This document shows positions 54,172 through 64,000 of a stretch of 64,000 nucleotides of DNA, one piece after another. A program made the position numbers and the translations under genes. Within the stretch, counting starts at the first letter, position 1. Each line of letters opens with the position of its first letter. The stretch is from Cyprinodon diabolis (taxonomy: Eukaryota > Chordata > Actinopteri > Cyprinodontiformes > Cyprinodontidae). Below the pieces are notes generated by a model, which did not search any database, had not been told where the DNA came from, and saw nothing but the letters and a program-made list of their open reading frames with translations. The DNA lies in NCBI GenBank assembly GCA_030533445.1, contig CM060069.1, forward strand, positions 6,487,924-6,551,923. Direction: 5' to 3'.

Positions 54172-54535
54172 TGTCAGGGTTTGGTTGAGGTTTTGAGGAC
54201 CAAACGCAGAGGCGAGGAAGCAGAGGTGAGTTTTTTTTTTTGTTTTAATGGAGTAATCACAGGTAACAGAGGCAGGAATTAAAAAATCGAAAAACAGGGA
54301 AAGACGAGGAACCAGCACTGAGGAACTGCTTTTTATGACTGACTGAACAAAGACAGGACTAACAAGCTCAATGGGAGCAGGTGGGAACAGAGGCCTCTAG
54401 AAAGGAGCTAGGGAAAAGGGAGACCAACACAAGAGGGCAACAGAGGGCAACAAAGAAAAACCTAAGAACTCTAATACATGAATTAACGTGAAACTGAAAA
54501 CTCAAAGAAAACTTAACAGAACCAAGACTGTTACA
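54172..54535. mobile_element. Small solo LTR
   Basis: It starts TGTCAGGGTTTGG and ends AGACTGTTACA. Flanks TAACC (54167-54171) and TAACA (54536-54540) agree at four of five positions. It has the same general layout as the other solo LTRs, but the sequence is different and it is half the length. Confidence 0.6.
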
Positions 54536-54539
54536 TAAC

Positions 54540-55900
54540 AATGATGCTCAAATCTGATTTGTAACGAGTTAAAAATTGAGACAGTTTTGCTCTTGACTTC
54601 TCTAAAACTAGATGTTGACTTCAGGTTCCAGGACCAACTAATCTGATTTTCCACTTAATAAGGAGCCCAGGACAATAATCTACAGCAGGCCAGATATTAG
54701 TTGCTTCTACCTCTTTAAAAAACCCACAATTCAAATCTCTGGAAATGTTCCTAAAGCAGTGAGACTCAGAGACGACCCTGACTGAGAAGGCTGCAATCAA
54801 TCTCTGAGGCAGGAAGCCATTTAGTTTGAGAAGAGAAGAAAGCCATTAAAGAAAAGAAAAAAAAAGTGCTTTGGATGAGTCCAGACGTTTCTTCTGCCCC
54901 AGCAGCTCTGTAGGAAAGTTTTCCAAAACGAAAGCAGAAAGAGAGCAGCAGGAATTTTGTTTGTTTGAACGTAACTCTGTTTCATGGATGATGGGCCAGA
55001 AGCTTGCAGTGATTCAGCTGGTGGTCTGACATTTTCCTGGCAGTCCCCAAACGCAGCAGCAATGTTGTCTCTGCAAGGATCACAGGTTGTGGGAGTGTGT
55101 TTGTTGTTGAGGTCGAATGTAAAAACTTTTAAGGTTGGATTTTGAAAAAAAAAATGATAATGAGAACAGGATTTTTTTTATTGGAAAAAGGACAGAGGAA
55201 GGCGTTATTGCTGGGAAATGCAGAACGTATGACTAACAGCAGAAATGTTTCCACTACAATTTTCCACAAGAGGGGAGAGGAGATTTACAAGAGGCCCCAT
55301 TTTCAGTTGTACCACTGCAAAAAAAAGAAAAAAGAAAACTAATGTTCTGGCTCTGCTCTGCGTTAACCTAAACCACAAGTTTGGCTACCAGGTTTTCCTG
55401 AGTAATAGTAGTTACATAAGCGTCTGTAGCTGCAACTCAGCTTCTGCAAAGCATACATTCCTTTGTCTCTTTTTTATTTTTGCTAACATGCACTGAAGTG
55501 ATGTGATAGAGTCTGAATGTTTTCCTTTGACCTCCTTCGGCTCAGGGTCAAAGTTTATCCCGTTTATCCTCTGAATTATGCTGGAGTTTAAGTCATTTTG
55601 AACGGGTTTTAACTAATAGCTGGAGTTCTTGCTGTGAATCCTTGATAAAAACTAGAAAAAACACAAAAGTCCGTTTCAGGAATACTTTCAAAACTAGACA
55701 GTGCCTCACAAAAACATTAATGTTTCCATGCTGTCCTTGCTTAAAAGAAAAGTCCGGTCATCAAGGAATGATCAATTAATCATTATTTAAACCTAAAACT
55801 AATACATTTGTGGTGATTTGATGAATTTAGCATTAATCAGTAAAAGAATAAAAAGCTGCCATTTTTGCCCACATATAGTAACCCCTCCCTCCTGCCATCT
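54540..55900. other. Intergenic, nothing recognised
   Basis: The sequence has mixed composition without a supportable exon. The open frames at 55142-55342 and 55245-55496 overlap one another in different phases and show no domain. Confidence 0.35.
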
Positions 55901-56066
55901 TCCGGTAGTGACGTCACGGTGCGGTAAACCTAGCGCCATCCTCCCCGTTTTACCAGCAAAATCAATGGGAACTAATAGACACATCTGCAATCAACAACAA
56001 TTATTAGATTAGATTAGATTCAACTTTATTGTCATTACACGGGTACAGGTACAAGGCAACGAAATT

Positions 56067-56770
56067 CAATTAAATTTTAATTCAGTTTATTTATATAGCG
56101 CCAAATTCACAACACATGTCATCTTAAGGCACTTTACAGTTCAACCAGATCATACAGTCAAATTGATTCAAAGTTTTCTAAGGAAAACCAGTTGATTGCA
56201 TTGACTCATTGACTCAAATACATCACTCACACTAAGCATGCTTGTAGCGACAGTGGAGAGGAAAAACTCCCTTTTAACAGGAAGAAACCTCCAGCAGAAC
56301 CAGGCTCAGTGTGAGCGGCCATCTGCTGAGGCTGACTGGGGTTCAAGGAGACAGAAGCAGAGATACAAAAAGCAGCTCTAAAAGGCGGCCCGGTCCAGGA
56401 AACACAGCCAGGCAGGCGAGCTCCGAGCCAGCTCCCATGTCAGAGGACGAAGAGAGCACATCCAGCCAGTCACGGTCAGAGAAACAGGACCGCACTGGAA
56501 AACAGGCCAATCTCCAGCATCTATAAACAAAGGTGTTGATGGCAGCAGCAAAGCTGATATTTCTCTCCAGGATGATGTCACAGGCAAACAGGAACAAACG
56601 AGGCAAAGCTACTCTGAGGAAAAGCAGAGAGAGCAGAATGTCAGAGGTTGAACTAACAGATTTTGCAGAATAGGAGAATAGAGATAGAATGAAGCAGAAT
56701 GATGAAATAGGGGTCCCTATGTCCTCCAAAAGTCTAAATCTATAGAAGCATAACTATAGAGATAGCTCAG
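56067..56770 (+). repeat. Dispersed repeat R1 copy inside the LINE
   Basis: The R1 head is followed by the extension CCGGTCCAGGAAACACAGCC and TCCCTATGTCCTCC. It is colinear with the longer copy at 38320 to about TATAGAGATAGCTCAGG. LINE 3' UTR sequence resumes afterwards. Confidence 0.7.
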
Positions 56771-57339
56771 GAAATGCAGTTTAGGTCTAACCAGAAGTGC
56801 AATAGCAGCAAGTGCAGGATAAATAATGGTTCCATAAATACGGGAGATGGGTTTCTACTCATTGAGTATAGAGATGAATACCATTATAAACAGAATCTTA
56901 CAAATAGATGGATATAATATATAGATAACTAGTGCTATGAACTAAATTTACAGCGGGATAATTACTGAATATAATATACAGGTGGATATTACTATAAAAA
57001 GTGTTTTTACAGTTATGTGCAATAGCATATATACAGATGGGTTTTACTATAAAGTTAATAAATAAAGTTTGGACAGAAGCTATCTAAATTAAAGTGCAGT
57101 GGTAGGTAATTGCATATTACGATTAACGTACGTTATTGCAAATGTATATGTAAACAATTGGTACTGTGAATAAACAGTCGGCAGTGCAAATCAATATTAA
57201 GTCGACGTGAGTAGTGCAAGATGCATGTAAACAGTTGTTACAATAGTAACAGTCAGGAGTGCAGGTGAACATTACAGTTTTGTAAAAAAAAAAACAGAAT
57301 AGCAAAATGGTGGTAAGGTGTGAGGAAGGAGAGTAGAGT

Positions 57340-57781
57340 CTATCTGTGAGGGTTAGAGTTCAGTAAACAGACAGCTCTGGGTAAAAAGCTGTTCTTTAGT
57401 CTGCTGGTTCTGGTCCGGAGGCACCTGGAACGCCTGCCGGAGTCTGTGGAATGGGTGGGATGAGTCCTAAGAATGCTGCAGGCTCCATGTAGGCAGCGTT
57501 TCTCCTGGATGTGCTCAATGGTGGGTAGTGAAGTTCCAGTGATATGCTGGGCGGCTTTCACCACCCGCTGCAGTGCCTTGTTCTCTGCAACAGAACAGCT
57601 TCCGTACCACACTGTTACACAGTTGGTTAGGATGCTTTCTACTGCACAGTGATAGAAGTTCACAAGGATAGTTGAGGGGAGCTGATTTTTCCTCAGTGTT
57701 CTTAGGAAGAAGAAGCGCTGATGAGCCTTCTTGACCAGGCAGGAGGTGTTGGTTGACCAGCACATTTCCAGAGGACTTCAC
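57340..57781 (-). pseudogene. L2-like LINE ORF2 C-terminal fragment
   Basis: The frame reads KKAHQRFFFLRTLRK, then LVNFYHCAVESILT, VTVWYGSC and KALQRVVKAAQHITG, and ends with FLPRAVCLLNS. These are the ordered blocks downstream of the RT domain in L2/CR1-type ORF2 of fish. Catalytic RT and endonuclease parts are absent. Confidence 0.8.
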
Positions 57782-57789
57782 CTTGGAAA

Positions 57790-58590
57790 TTCACAAGAGC
57801 TATAGTTAAACTGACAATGCCCACGTGCATGGCAGTTGGAGGTTGGAATACATAAGGTAAAAGTGAAATAATGTGTTATTTCACCTTTCCGATTCGTGAT
57901 CCTCCACGGACGGGTTTGTCGTTGGATTGCCAACTTGGGGAGGGAGGATTTGCCATCGAACTTCTGGCCAGAGAAAAAACACGAAATATGTAACATTTGG
58001 AAGAAGAATGTTTTCAAGATGACTTGGATAATAGCGCGTTGTGACAAACACCAGATACAGCACTGGGACTTGATCAACAGCAGATCCCGCACCGTGACGT
58101 CACAAACCAGTAGGTGGCAGTAGTGTTCTTTGACAAACATGGATGCCTCCAGTAAAGCACATTTGAAATGAAAATGACTCTTAATTAAAAACACTTATCA
58201 TTTATTGAACAGTATGAAATACTTTTATATATAAAATACTTTCAGAAGTTTGAATTCTGAATATGACTTTTCCTTTAAAGAGTAAACAGCCTTCAGAAGT
58301 CACATAATTAATAAATGTGTCAGAGTAAACTTGGCTCTTTTAGGTTCGTTACCCAGACCAAAATCTTTAAAGGGGGGTTTAGCTTATACAGCAATATCCC
58401 ACTTTTAACATCATAGAGTGAGGCAAATTCCCAACTGCAAAGTCGCTTAAACAGGAGAAAATCTGGTCACATCCCAGGTATTATTTCTGCACTCTAATGT
58501 GGAATATACAGCAGACAAAACATAAGGAAGACATAAGCTGTTTCACAGCAGACATGTGGAAAAATGTTAGTTAACAACGAAATTATGTGG
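57790..58590. other. Intergenic, with inverted similarity to 55840-55930
   Basis: The motif CCCGCACCGTGACGTCAC near 58087-58104 is the reverse complement of TGACGTCACGGTGCGG near 55907-55922. The pair may be two ends of one repeat split by the LINE. No gene is recognised. Confidence 0.35.
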
Positions 58591-58596
58591 AAAAAT

Positions 58597-59164
58597 TAGC
58601 CTAGTAAACTAGCCCCACCAACCAACGGCCAAAATCTTTTTCGCCTGTGAGTTGGTCTAGCCTCGTTCAATGCCCCAGGCCCTAGAACTGGGTGGCCAAT
58701 CACAACGCAGAGATGTGTTTTGAATTTTTGGATGCAAAGCGGGCGGCGTTTTGAGGGCGGGACGAAAAAGCTGTGCAACGCTGGAGAAAGCACAACAAGG
58801 AAGATGGTAGCAACTATTGAACAGTTCTTATTTGACTCAGCTTTGGAATCAGTTTAGGAACGATTAGACTTGGGGTTTTCATTCAAACCTGAGCAGGAAG
58901 AGGCTCTACGATCATTCATTTTTAAGAAGTACGTATTTGCCGTTTTACCAACAGGCTGTTTGTTAACACTCCCCCACCAGCTTTCTGTCACGCGTACTAC
59001 GTCACAGTCAGTTCCATTCACTGGTCAGAGCATTGGCCAATAGGCACAGACATGGTTTGAAAGACAACAGGTTGTTATCATCAACAATAATTCCGATTTC
59101 TCATTCATCAGGGCCAGACTGAATTACACATTTAATCTCACATTTAGTTTGGTTTATCAGGCTA
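58597..59164 (+). mobile_element. Helicase-remnant element, copy C (TAGCCT termini)
   Basis: Termini TAGCCTAGTAAAC and, in reverse, TAGCCTGATAAAC. Flanks GTGGAAAAAT (58587-58596) and GTGGAAGAT (59165-59173) look like a target duplication of about 9 bp with an indel. The plus strand carries TIEQFLFDSALESV, a stop, then FKPEQEEALRSFIFKK and VFAVLPTGC, where the normal GxGKS should follow. It is the inverted-orientation homologue of copy A. Confidence 0.75.
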
Positions 59165-59427
59165 GTGGAAGATGCCATTTTTGTCAGAACAATTAACGAG
59201 GTTAAACACGGTGATGCCAGTATGGTGCTGTGGAGAAGGTTTTCTTCTGTAAGAGTAAAAACTGATCATAGTTAATTGGAACATGGATGACTTGTGGAGA
59301 AGTATCCTAAGTACTAGCAGCTCTAGTCTCTGCAAAAGGAAACTCTACAAAGAATTGACCAAGAATACCAAATACAAATGAACAACATACTGGGATATTT
59401 CTATCATTAAGAAACATCAAAAAGACA

Positions 59428-59530
59428 TGGATGGATGGATGGATGGATGGATGGATGGATGGATGGATGGATGGATGGATGGATGGATGGATGGATGGAT
59501 GCATGGATGGATGGATGGAAGGATGGAAGG
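59428..59530. repeat. GGAT/ATCC microsatellite, about 100 bp
   Basis: Tandem TGGA units with a few GGAA variants towards the right. The minus-strand His/Pro/Ser/Ile-rich frames across it are artefacts. Confidence 0.9.
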
Positions 59531-59729
59531 ATAAAAAAACAAGCATAAATAAATAGCATTGAAGAAATATATAGGGTAAAAAAATACAAATGAAAAATAA
59601 AACAGACAAAAATATTATATCATGCACATAAATAAATACTTTTAAAAATAAGTCATAAATAAATAAAGTTCAACATTATAAGGGATCATAAAAAAATAAG
59701 GTAATTATAACAAAGGAGAATAAATAAAC

Positions 59730-59815
59730 TTGGAAACAAAGTCCAGCGGATTATTTTTTTAACTTTTCTGAAATAACTCTGACCTGGATGAATGAGAATC
59801 TTCACCAGCAACTGC
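59730..59815 (+). repeat. Penelope-like tail fragment, second copy
   Basis: GGAAACAAAGTCCAGCGGAT and, further on, CCTGGATGAATGAGAATC with TTCACCAGCA, shared in part with 3890-4130. Confidence 0.4.
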
Positions 59816-60530
59816 TCTCATTCTTCCCTCAGTAACGCTGTCTGGGCTGCTTATGAAGGCATCCTATTATGGCGGCCTGCGCTCCCTGCTTAGCATAACT
59901 GCTGGATGCTCCAATAACTGCTAGATCAACACATGACCAACTCCACACATGTTTAACATATGTGAACCGGCTCCATGACAATCTAACCATTTCTGAACCT
60001 CTGATTTACCTGCTAATCAATTTACATGCAATTCACTCAAATTCTTTTTTGGAAAAAAATAGTAAAAGTTCGTAAACAAGGACAAAATCTCTCTCATCTA
60101 TAAAAGTCACTTTAATCATGGAACCCATTTCCACCCTTCTATAAAAGTAAAGCAGGAAACTGAAGGCTGCATAGTGATTACTGCGGTGGAGTAGGCGGTA
60201 ATCTGCTGATGGACATGAAGTAAGCATCAAGATGGAAAGAATTAGTGTGGAAACATGATGAGATTCTTTGGTACAAAAGTTCTTAAACATCTTTTTAATG
60301 GGAATCCTCTTACATGCTGCTGAAATGCGGAATTCTGAACAGTAATCATTATGATATATTTTAGTGTTGCATGAAAAAAAAAAAGCATATAAGACTTATA
60401 AGATATAAGCCTTGAGCGAAATTCTTCTTAACATGTTTTCTTAACTATCATCTCTCATCTGGTGGATGTTTGCAGTGCTTCCAAATTTGCAGCCTCTTTT
60501 AAACCATAAGAATGATTTTATATGGGCAGG
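59816..60530. other. Intergenic, nothing recognised
   Basis: No coding exon, repeat family or structure that I can name. Confidence 0.35.
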
Positions 60531-60545
60531 CTTGACCCTCCAAAG

Positions 60546-60737
60546 CAGGCATCCCCAATCCTCGAGGGACGCTGTCCTGCAGGTTTTAGAGGTTTCTCCG
60601 CTTTGGCTGCTTCTGATGATTGCAGTTCAGCAAAAGCCTGTTAACCAGCTATCAAGGTAAATCAGCTGTGCTGCAGCAGGGAAACCTCTAAAACCTGCAG
60701 GACAGAGGCCCTCAAGGACTGACTTTGGGGATGCCTG
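60546..60737. mobile_element. 192-bp hairpin MITE, hAT type, perfect 8-bp duplication
   Basis: Termini CAGGCATCCCC and GGGGATGCCTG are exact. A second inverted block, GTCCTGCAGGTTTTAGAGGT, recurs exactly on the other arm. CTCCAAAG is duplicated at 60538-60545 and 60738-60745. It is non-coding, could fold almost end to end, and is a recently inserted non-autonomous element. Confidence 0.9.
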
Positions 60738-60745
60738 CTCCAAAG

Positions 60746-61740
60746 GTTTAAAGAACAGCAGCTAATTTTAATGCTTTTTCAGGCATTTATGGTCATTCTG
60801 TTAATGGGTGAAGAGAAAATTAAAACAACAATGTATTTTAGTTGCACACAGCAAGATTTAAAAAAAAAATCAAGTAAATCTTTTTGAAACAACAACTTAA
60901 AAAAATATCCAGAAAAGTTTTATTGCAGGACAAACCAGTCCTGTTTAAATAAAACATGTATATAAAACAACATATTCATGGTAAAGGATGTTGACAAACA
61001 CATTAGATCTATATTTAGATTCAGATTTATGATATATGAATGTATTACATTTTATCAGACGTATGATTTAGATATACATTGAGAATAAAAAATAAAGAAC
61101 TTTCATATATATATATAAAAGATGTAGAAATCATTAATATCGATATATTATTTAGAAACATATTTAGATTTGTCATCTAGCGTTTGCATCTAAAGAAAAG
61201 AGAAAATGTGCAAAATTTAAAGAAAACCTATTAACAATAGATATTTGCAATGAAAATATTCTTTGCTAAATTAATAAATAAATTCTTTGTATGAATTGAT
61301 TGTGTGTCCAGATACGATATATCAGGGAGCAATTAATGATTAGAGATTCACAAAACAGGCCATCTTCAAGATGTAAACACAGTAGAAAAATAAAAAAAAT
61401 GCTCCACATTAATCTAATTCAGTACTTGCCAAAATATTAACATCTGATGATTTAATTAATGCATAATTTTAAGAGATATTCAAAGAGATAAAACCTTTAA
61501 TTGACTTCTAACAGAAGGCTCTAAAATCAACAAGTTCTTAAAGAAAAAGAGACGCCATTTTCAGCACTTTATTGTGCAGATCTTAGCTAATGAGTAGTGT
61601 TGAAGTTCTACTGGATTCACTTTGTATTAGACTTTTTCCTGCTTCACAAAGGTAGGCAGCAGCTTGGCAAAGCCATGATGGCAATTATTTTACATCCAAG
61701 TAGTATGCAGTTCTTCATATATACACACACATCAATTTCG
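60746..61740. other. AT-rich intergenic stretch
   Basis: Very AT-rich, with a short TA microsatellite near 61108-61118. No gene is recognised. Confidence 0.4.
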
Positions 61741-61825
61741 AACAGATGGTATCAGTATCGGCCAATAGTGCACAGCCAGGTATCGGGTATCGTATCGGGG
61801 CCCAAAAATGGCATCGTCACAAGAC
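61740..61825. repeat. hAT-like terminal fragment (GGTATC motifs)
   Basis: ATGGTATCAGTATCGGCC followed by GGTATCGGGTATCGTATCGG and a short GC-rich end resembles the terminus of a known fish hAT repeat. The other end was not found. Confidence 0.45.
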
Positions 61826-61859
61826 TACTAATGAGTGGGGGAAAAAATTAGGATTGTTC

Positions 61860-62570
61860 TGAGCACCGTTATGTAATGTGATATGTCGTCACACAGTCAG
61901 CCAGGTTATGCAGGAATTTACTACAGACCAAATGGGGCCCTGTTGTTTTATGTTGTTTTTATGCTGCAGGTACAAATTTTTCATGGAAATAGTTTTAACA
62001 ACCACCAAATGCATCCCTTCCTCTATAAACTAATAAATAGTAACACAAATTAAAATAGGAATAATCGAGGATATCTAAAGATATAAAGCATCAATCATTT
62101 CAACAAATAAATAAATTATTGGATTTAGGTAATATAATCCACAAATATCTGTCCATCAGATGAGTCGATGATTTTGAGTTTCTTTAATACTTTGTAGTAT
62201 TTCTGTGTTTATGTAGTTTTATTGTATTGAACCTTTTAAGTGGGGAATGTTGCCTTTCGTCACCGGACTCCATATTCTGACCGAGCAGCAATTTCTACCC
62301 ACCTTCCAGACCTTTCCTGCCCACCTGGAGGCTGTTTTAAACACACAATAAACAAATCGGATGGTCCCCCCTTGTTGGCTTAAACCTTCAAATCCAGCCT
62401 ACAATCTGCAGCGAGGCGTATTATTTTAGACTTCAAACCATAATAAATCTCCAAATAGATTATGTGTCTTTAATCGAGATGAGCCCTTTAATTTTGCGAC
62501 AGAAAAATAATGTCCAAAAGTCATCAGGAACTCCAAAACAGATCAATATGCTAAACACCTTATATACATT
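61860..62570. other. Intergenic, nothing recognised
   Basis: No supportable exon. A slightly GC-richer patch at 62250-62340 has no coding resemblance. Confidence 0.35.
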
Positions 62571-62571
62571 C

Positions 62572-62645
62572 GGGGCGGATTTACCATTAGACAAACCTAG
62601 TCAGTTACCTAGGGCCCCAAGTTCCTGGGGGCCCCATAAAACTCC
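62572..62645. repeat. hAT-like terminal fragment (GGGGCGGATTTACC)
   Basis: GGGGCGGATTTACCATTAGA followed by ACCTAGGGCCCC and GGGGGCCCC is typical of one terminus of a fish hAT repeat. The other end is not identified. Confidence 0.45.
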
Positions 62646-62739
62646 TTTTACGTTTATGGTTAATACAATATAACATATAATTGGACAAAACTTTAACTAT
62701 TCAATGAGAAGAGAAAAAAAATACTCTAAGCTGTTCGAC

Positions 62740-63090
62740 TCTAATGAATTTAATTCAATTCAGATTATTTATATAGCACCGATTCTCAACACATGTCATC
62801 TCAAGGCACTTTACAGAGACAATACTGTCAGATTGGTGAGGAAAACCAGTTGATTGCATCCAGTCATTGATTTTGCAACATTTGTTCCTCCTGAATGAGC
62901 ATGTAGAGACAGTAGATTGCATTTTGTCATTGACTCTTCAGCAATCCCTCACACCAAGCATGCATGTAGCGACAGTGGAGAGGAAAAACTCCCCTTTAAC
63001 TGGAAGAAACCGGCAGAACCGGGATCAGCTGATATTTTAATCCAAGATGCAGTCATGGCCGAACAGGAACAGACCAGATGAAGCTACTAT
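62740..63090 (+). repeat. Dispersed repeat R1 copy, diverged
   Basis: TATTTATATAGCACCGATTC, then CATCTCAAGGCACTTTACAG, AGCGACAGTGGAGAGG and CTGGAAGAAACC. Internal rearrangement (two CAGTAGATTGCAT/GTTGATTGCATC stretches) distinguishes this copy. Confidence 0.7.
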
Positions 63091-63114
63091 TTTTTCTTCT
63101 CCAATTTCCAGTTT

Positions 63115-63275
63115 TTTTTTTGCCATTATACTGTTACAAGTACAACGCAACTAAATTCACCCTCTGTATTCAACCCATCCCCCATGGGGAGCAGTGGTCT
63201 GCCATTTGCAACGCTTGGGGAGCAAAGTGGGATTAAGGGGCTCAGGGACCCAGAGTGGCAGACTGTGTTGTTTCC
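63115..63275 (+). repeat. Short dispersed fish repeat (AACCCATCC...GGGGAGCA family)
   Basis: ATTCAACCCATCCCCCATGG, then GGGGAGCAGTGG and GGGGCTCAGGGACCCAGAG resemble a common teleost short repeat that I know from dispersed copies. Family name not certain. Confidence 0.4.
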
Positions 63276-63428
63276 CATCCAGGAAGCTTTTTCAATTGAA
63301 AATGTCAGGAATAGAGTTTAATTCGAGGTTTTTGTTTTAAAAAACATGCAAATTGGAAAAGACCAAGGGGTCATTTGGAATGGGGGTTGTTTGGCTTTTT
63401 TTGTTAGACTGCAATAACCCATACCCTT

Positions 63429-63660
63429 CTAAGTGTCTGAAAGGTCATTCATTAAAGGGGATTGTTCGCCTGGCTGAATAGACGAGGTCCTCCGCTCTCC
63501 TGTACAGGGGCTGGGGCTGCCATGATAACAGGAAGGGATTACCTCAATCGCTGCATTGTAGGTTTTTGAAAGCTGGAACCTGAGTCCAACCCCTCTTTTT
63601 AAGGTTGGTTTATCTTTCTTAACAAAGATGGCTTCCTTCACACCCCTCATCTATTTTCTT
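63429..63660 (-). pseudogene. Penelope-like retroelement GIY-YIG endonuclease end
   Basis: The minus-strand frame reads RGVKEAIFVKKDKPTLKRG, then LRFQLSKTYNAAI. This is the end of the GIY-YIG endonuclease region of fish Penelope-like elements, where the R-G-V-K-E-A block is conserved. The reverse transcriptase is absent and the sequence runs into unrelated residues after about 45 codons. Confidence 0.75.
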
Positions 63661-63753
63661 TATCCAAAATGTGAACATTCTGGTCTTAAAAAGAATATCC
63701 TTTGTCCATAAGGTGTAGATGTACAGCAGAGTCTTGTCCGGAGGAGGTAGCTC

Positions 63754-63822
63754 TTCTGTGTTGGGCCATATGTCCAAGGATTCCAAGTGTTATGCTCTAA
63801 CCACTAGGCCAAACAGAGAAAG
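63754..63822 (-). repeat. tRNA-like SINE fragment
   Basis: On the minus strand TGGCCTAGTGGTTAGAGCA matches an internal promoter A-box region of a tRNA-derived SINE. A degenerate TTGGAATCC follows where a B box would be, but too close, so the tRNA part is shortened. It is not a functional tRNA. Confidence 0.45.
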
Positions 63823-63834
63823 CATAAAGTGATG

Positions 63835-63915
63835 TGTGAAACTTGACAAATATTGCAGAATGGGAGAAAAGAGATAGAATGAACCAGAATGAAAATAGCT
63901 CAGGGTAACCTAACT
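63835..63915 (+). repeat. Dispersed repeat R1, short internal piece
   Basis: ACAAATATTGCAGAATGGGA and AGATAGAATGAACCAGAATG correspond to a segment at about 38700-38740 of the longest R1 copy. Confidence 0.45.
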
Positions 63916-64000
63916 ATTTTAGATGAAGTGTGAAAGCGGAAGAGCCAAGGAGAAACTTCTGTCCATACTGAAATTGTTCTTTTTTTGGGCTGTCAACACT

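Larger units (their letters stand above)
56000..57781 (-). mobile_element. L2-like LINE 3' part, interrupted by an R1 copy
   Basis: On the minus strand, ORF2 C-terminal coding (57340-57781) is followed by a 3' UTR (56772-57340). After an inserted R1 copy (56067-56770) comes a terminal segment with CAATAAAGTTGAATC and ATCTAATCTAATC repeats at 56004-56030. A microsatellite-like end is typical of L2/CR1 LINEs. The 5' part is missing. Confidence 0.7.

Noticed and set aside
59307..59627. Minus-strand ORF with HPSIHPSI repeats
   Set aside because: Translation of a GGAT microsatellite with no independent support.
63754..63822. Functional tRNA gene on the minus strand
   Set aside because: An A-box-like segment is present, but B-box spacing is far too short and no cloverleaf could be drawn.

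Overview
The window is nuclear DNA from a vertebrate, almost certainly a teleost fish. It is AT-rich and intron-containing, with canonical GT-AG splice sites. It carries two recognisable developmental genes and is otherwise crowded with fish-type repeats: hAT elements with BED fingers, Tc1, an L2-like LINE, Penelope, Ty3/Gypsy solo LTRs, an endogenous retrovirus and many MITEs. The species cannot be fixed from the sequence; a percomorph (killifish or live-bearer like) is my guess only.

Layout. (1) Bases 1-12,900 hold the 5' half of ash2l on the minus strand. ATG is at 12847 and eight coding exons run down to 3672; the SPRY-coding 3' half lies beyond base 1. Its introns contain two internally deleted hAT elements with BED-finger remnants (1795-2745, 7820-9115), a short element carrying a helicase-like N-terminus (5538-6101) and several palindromic MITEs. 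(2) Bases 12,900-26,500 contain no gene I can support. They hold a Tc1 relic, nested hAT-like elements, a second helicase-type element (18802-19345) and a hAT element (25127-26435) split by a solo LTR. (3) Bases 26,800-28,200 hold a compact two-exon homeobox gene on the plus strand, most like pnx (NK/Not-related, N-terminal Eh1 motif), with a TATA box close upstream and a perfect hairpin downstream. (4) Bases 28,400-40,000 are repeats again: LINE fragments, a 550-bp MITE with a 27-bp perfect internal hairpin (32449-32998), a solo LTR (35191-35988) and copies of a common teleost dispersed repeat, called R1 here. (5) Bases 40,050-40,470 look like the first exons of a secreted-protein gene that I cannot name. 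(6) Bases 42,350-51,430 hold a decayed endogenous retrovirus (plus strand) into which a gag-only Ty3/Gypsy element (minus strand, 44070-48338) has inserted. The Gypsy element carries arrays of 30-, 36- and 39-bp tandem repeats that are open in reading frame. (7) Bases 51,400-64,000 are repeats only, including the third helicase-type element (58597-59164), an L2-like LINE 3' end, a hairpin MITE with a perfect 8-bp target duplication (60546-60737) and a Penelope-like endonuclease fragment.

The cellular genes do not form an operon or an obvious shared pathway. ASH2L is a chromatin (H3K4 methyltransferase) subunit, the homeobox protein is a probable transcriptional repressor, and the third is a partial secreted protein. 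The strongest unusual signal is a family of about 550-bp elements with TAGCCT termini and about 9-bp target duplications. They retain the N-terminus of a RecQ-like helicase up to the Walker A motif. Boundaries below were read by eye; identities rest on motif recognition, not on searches.
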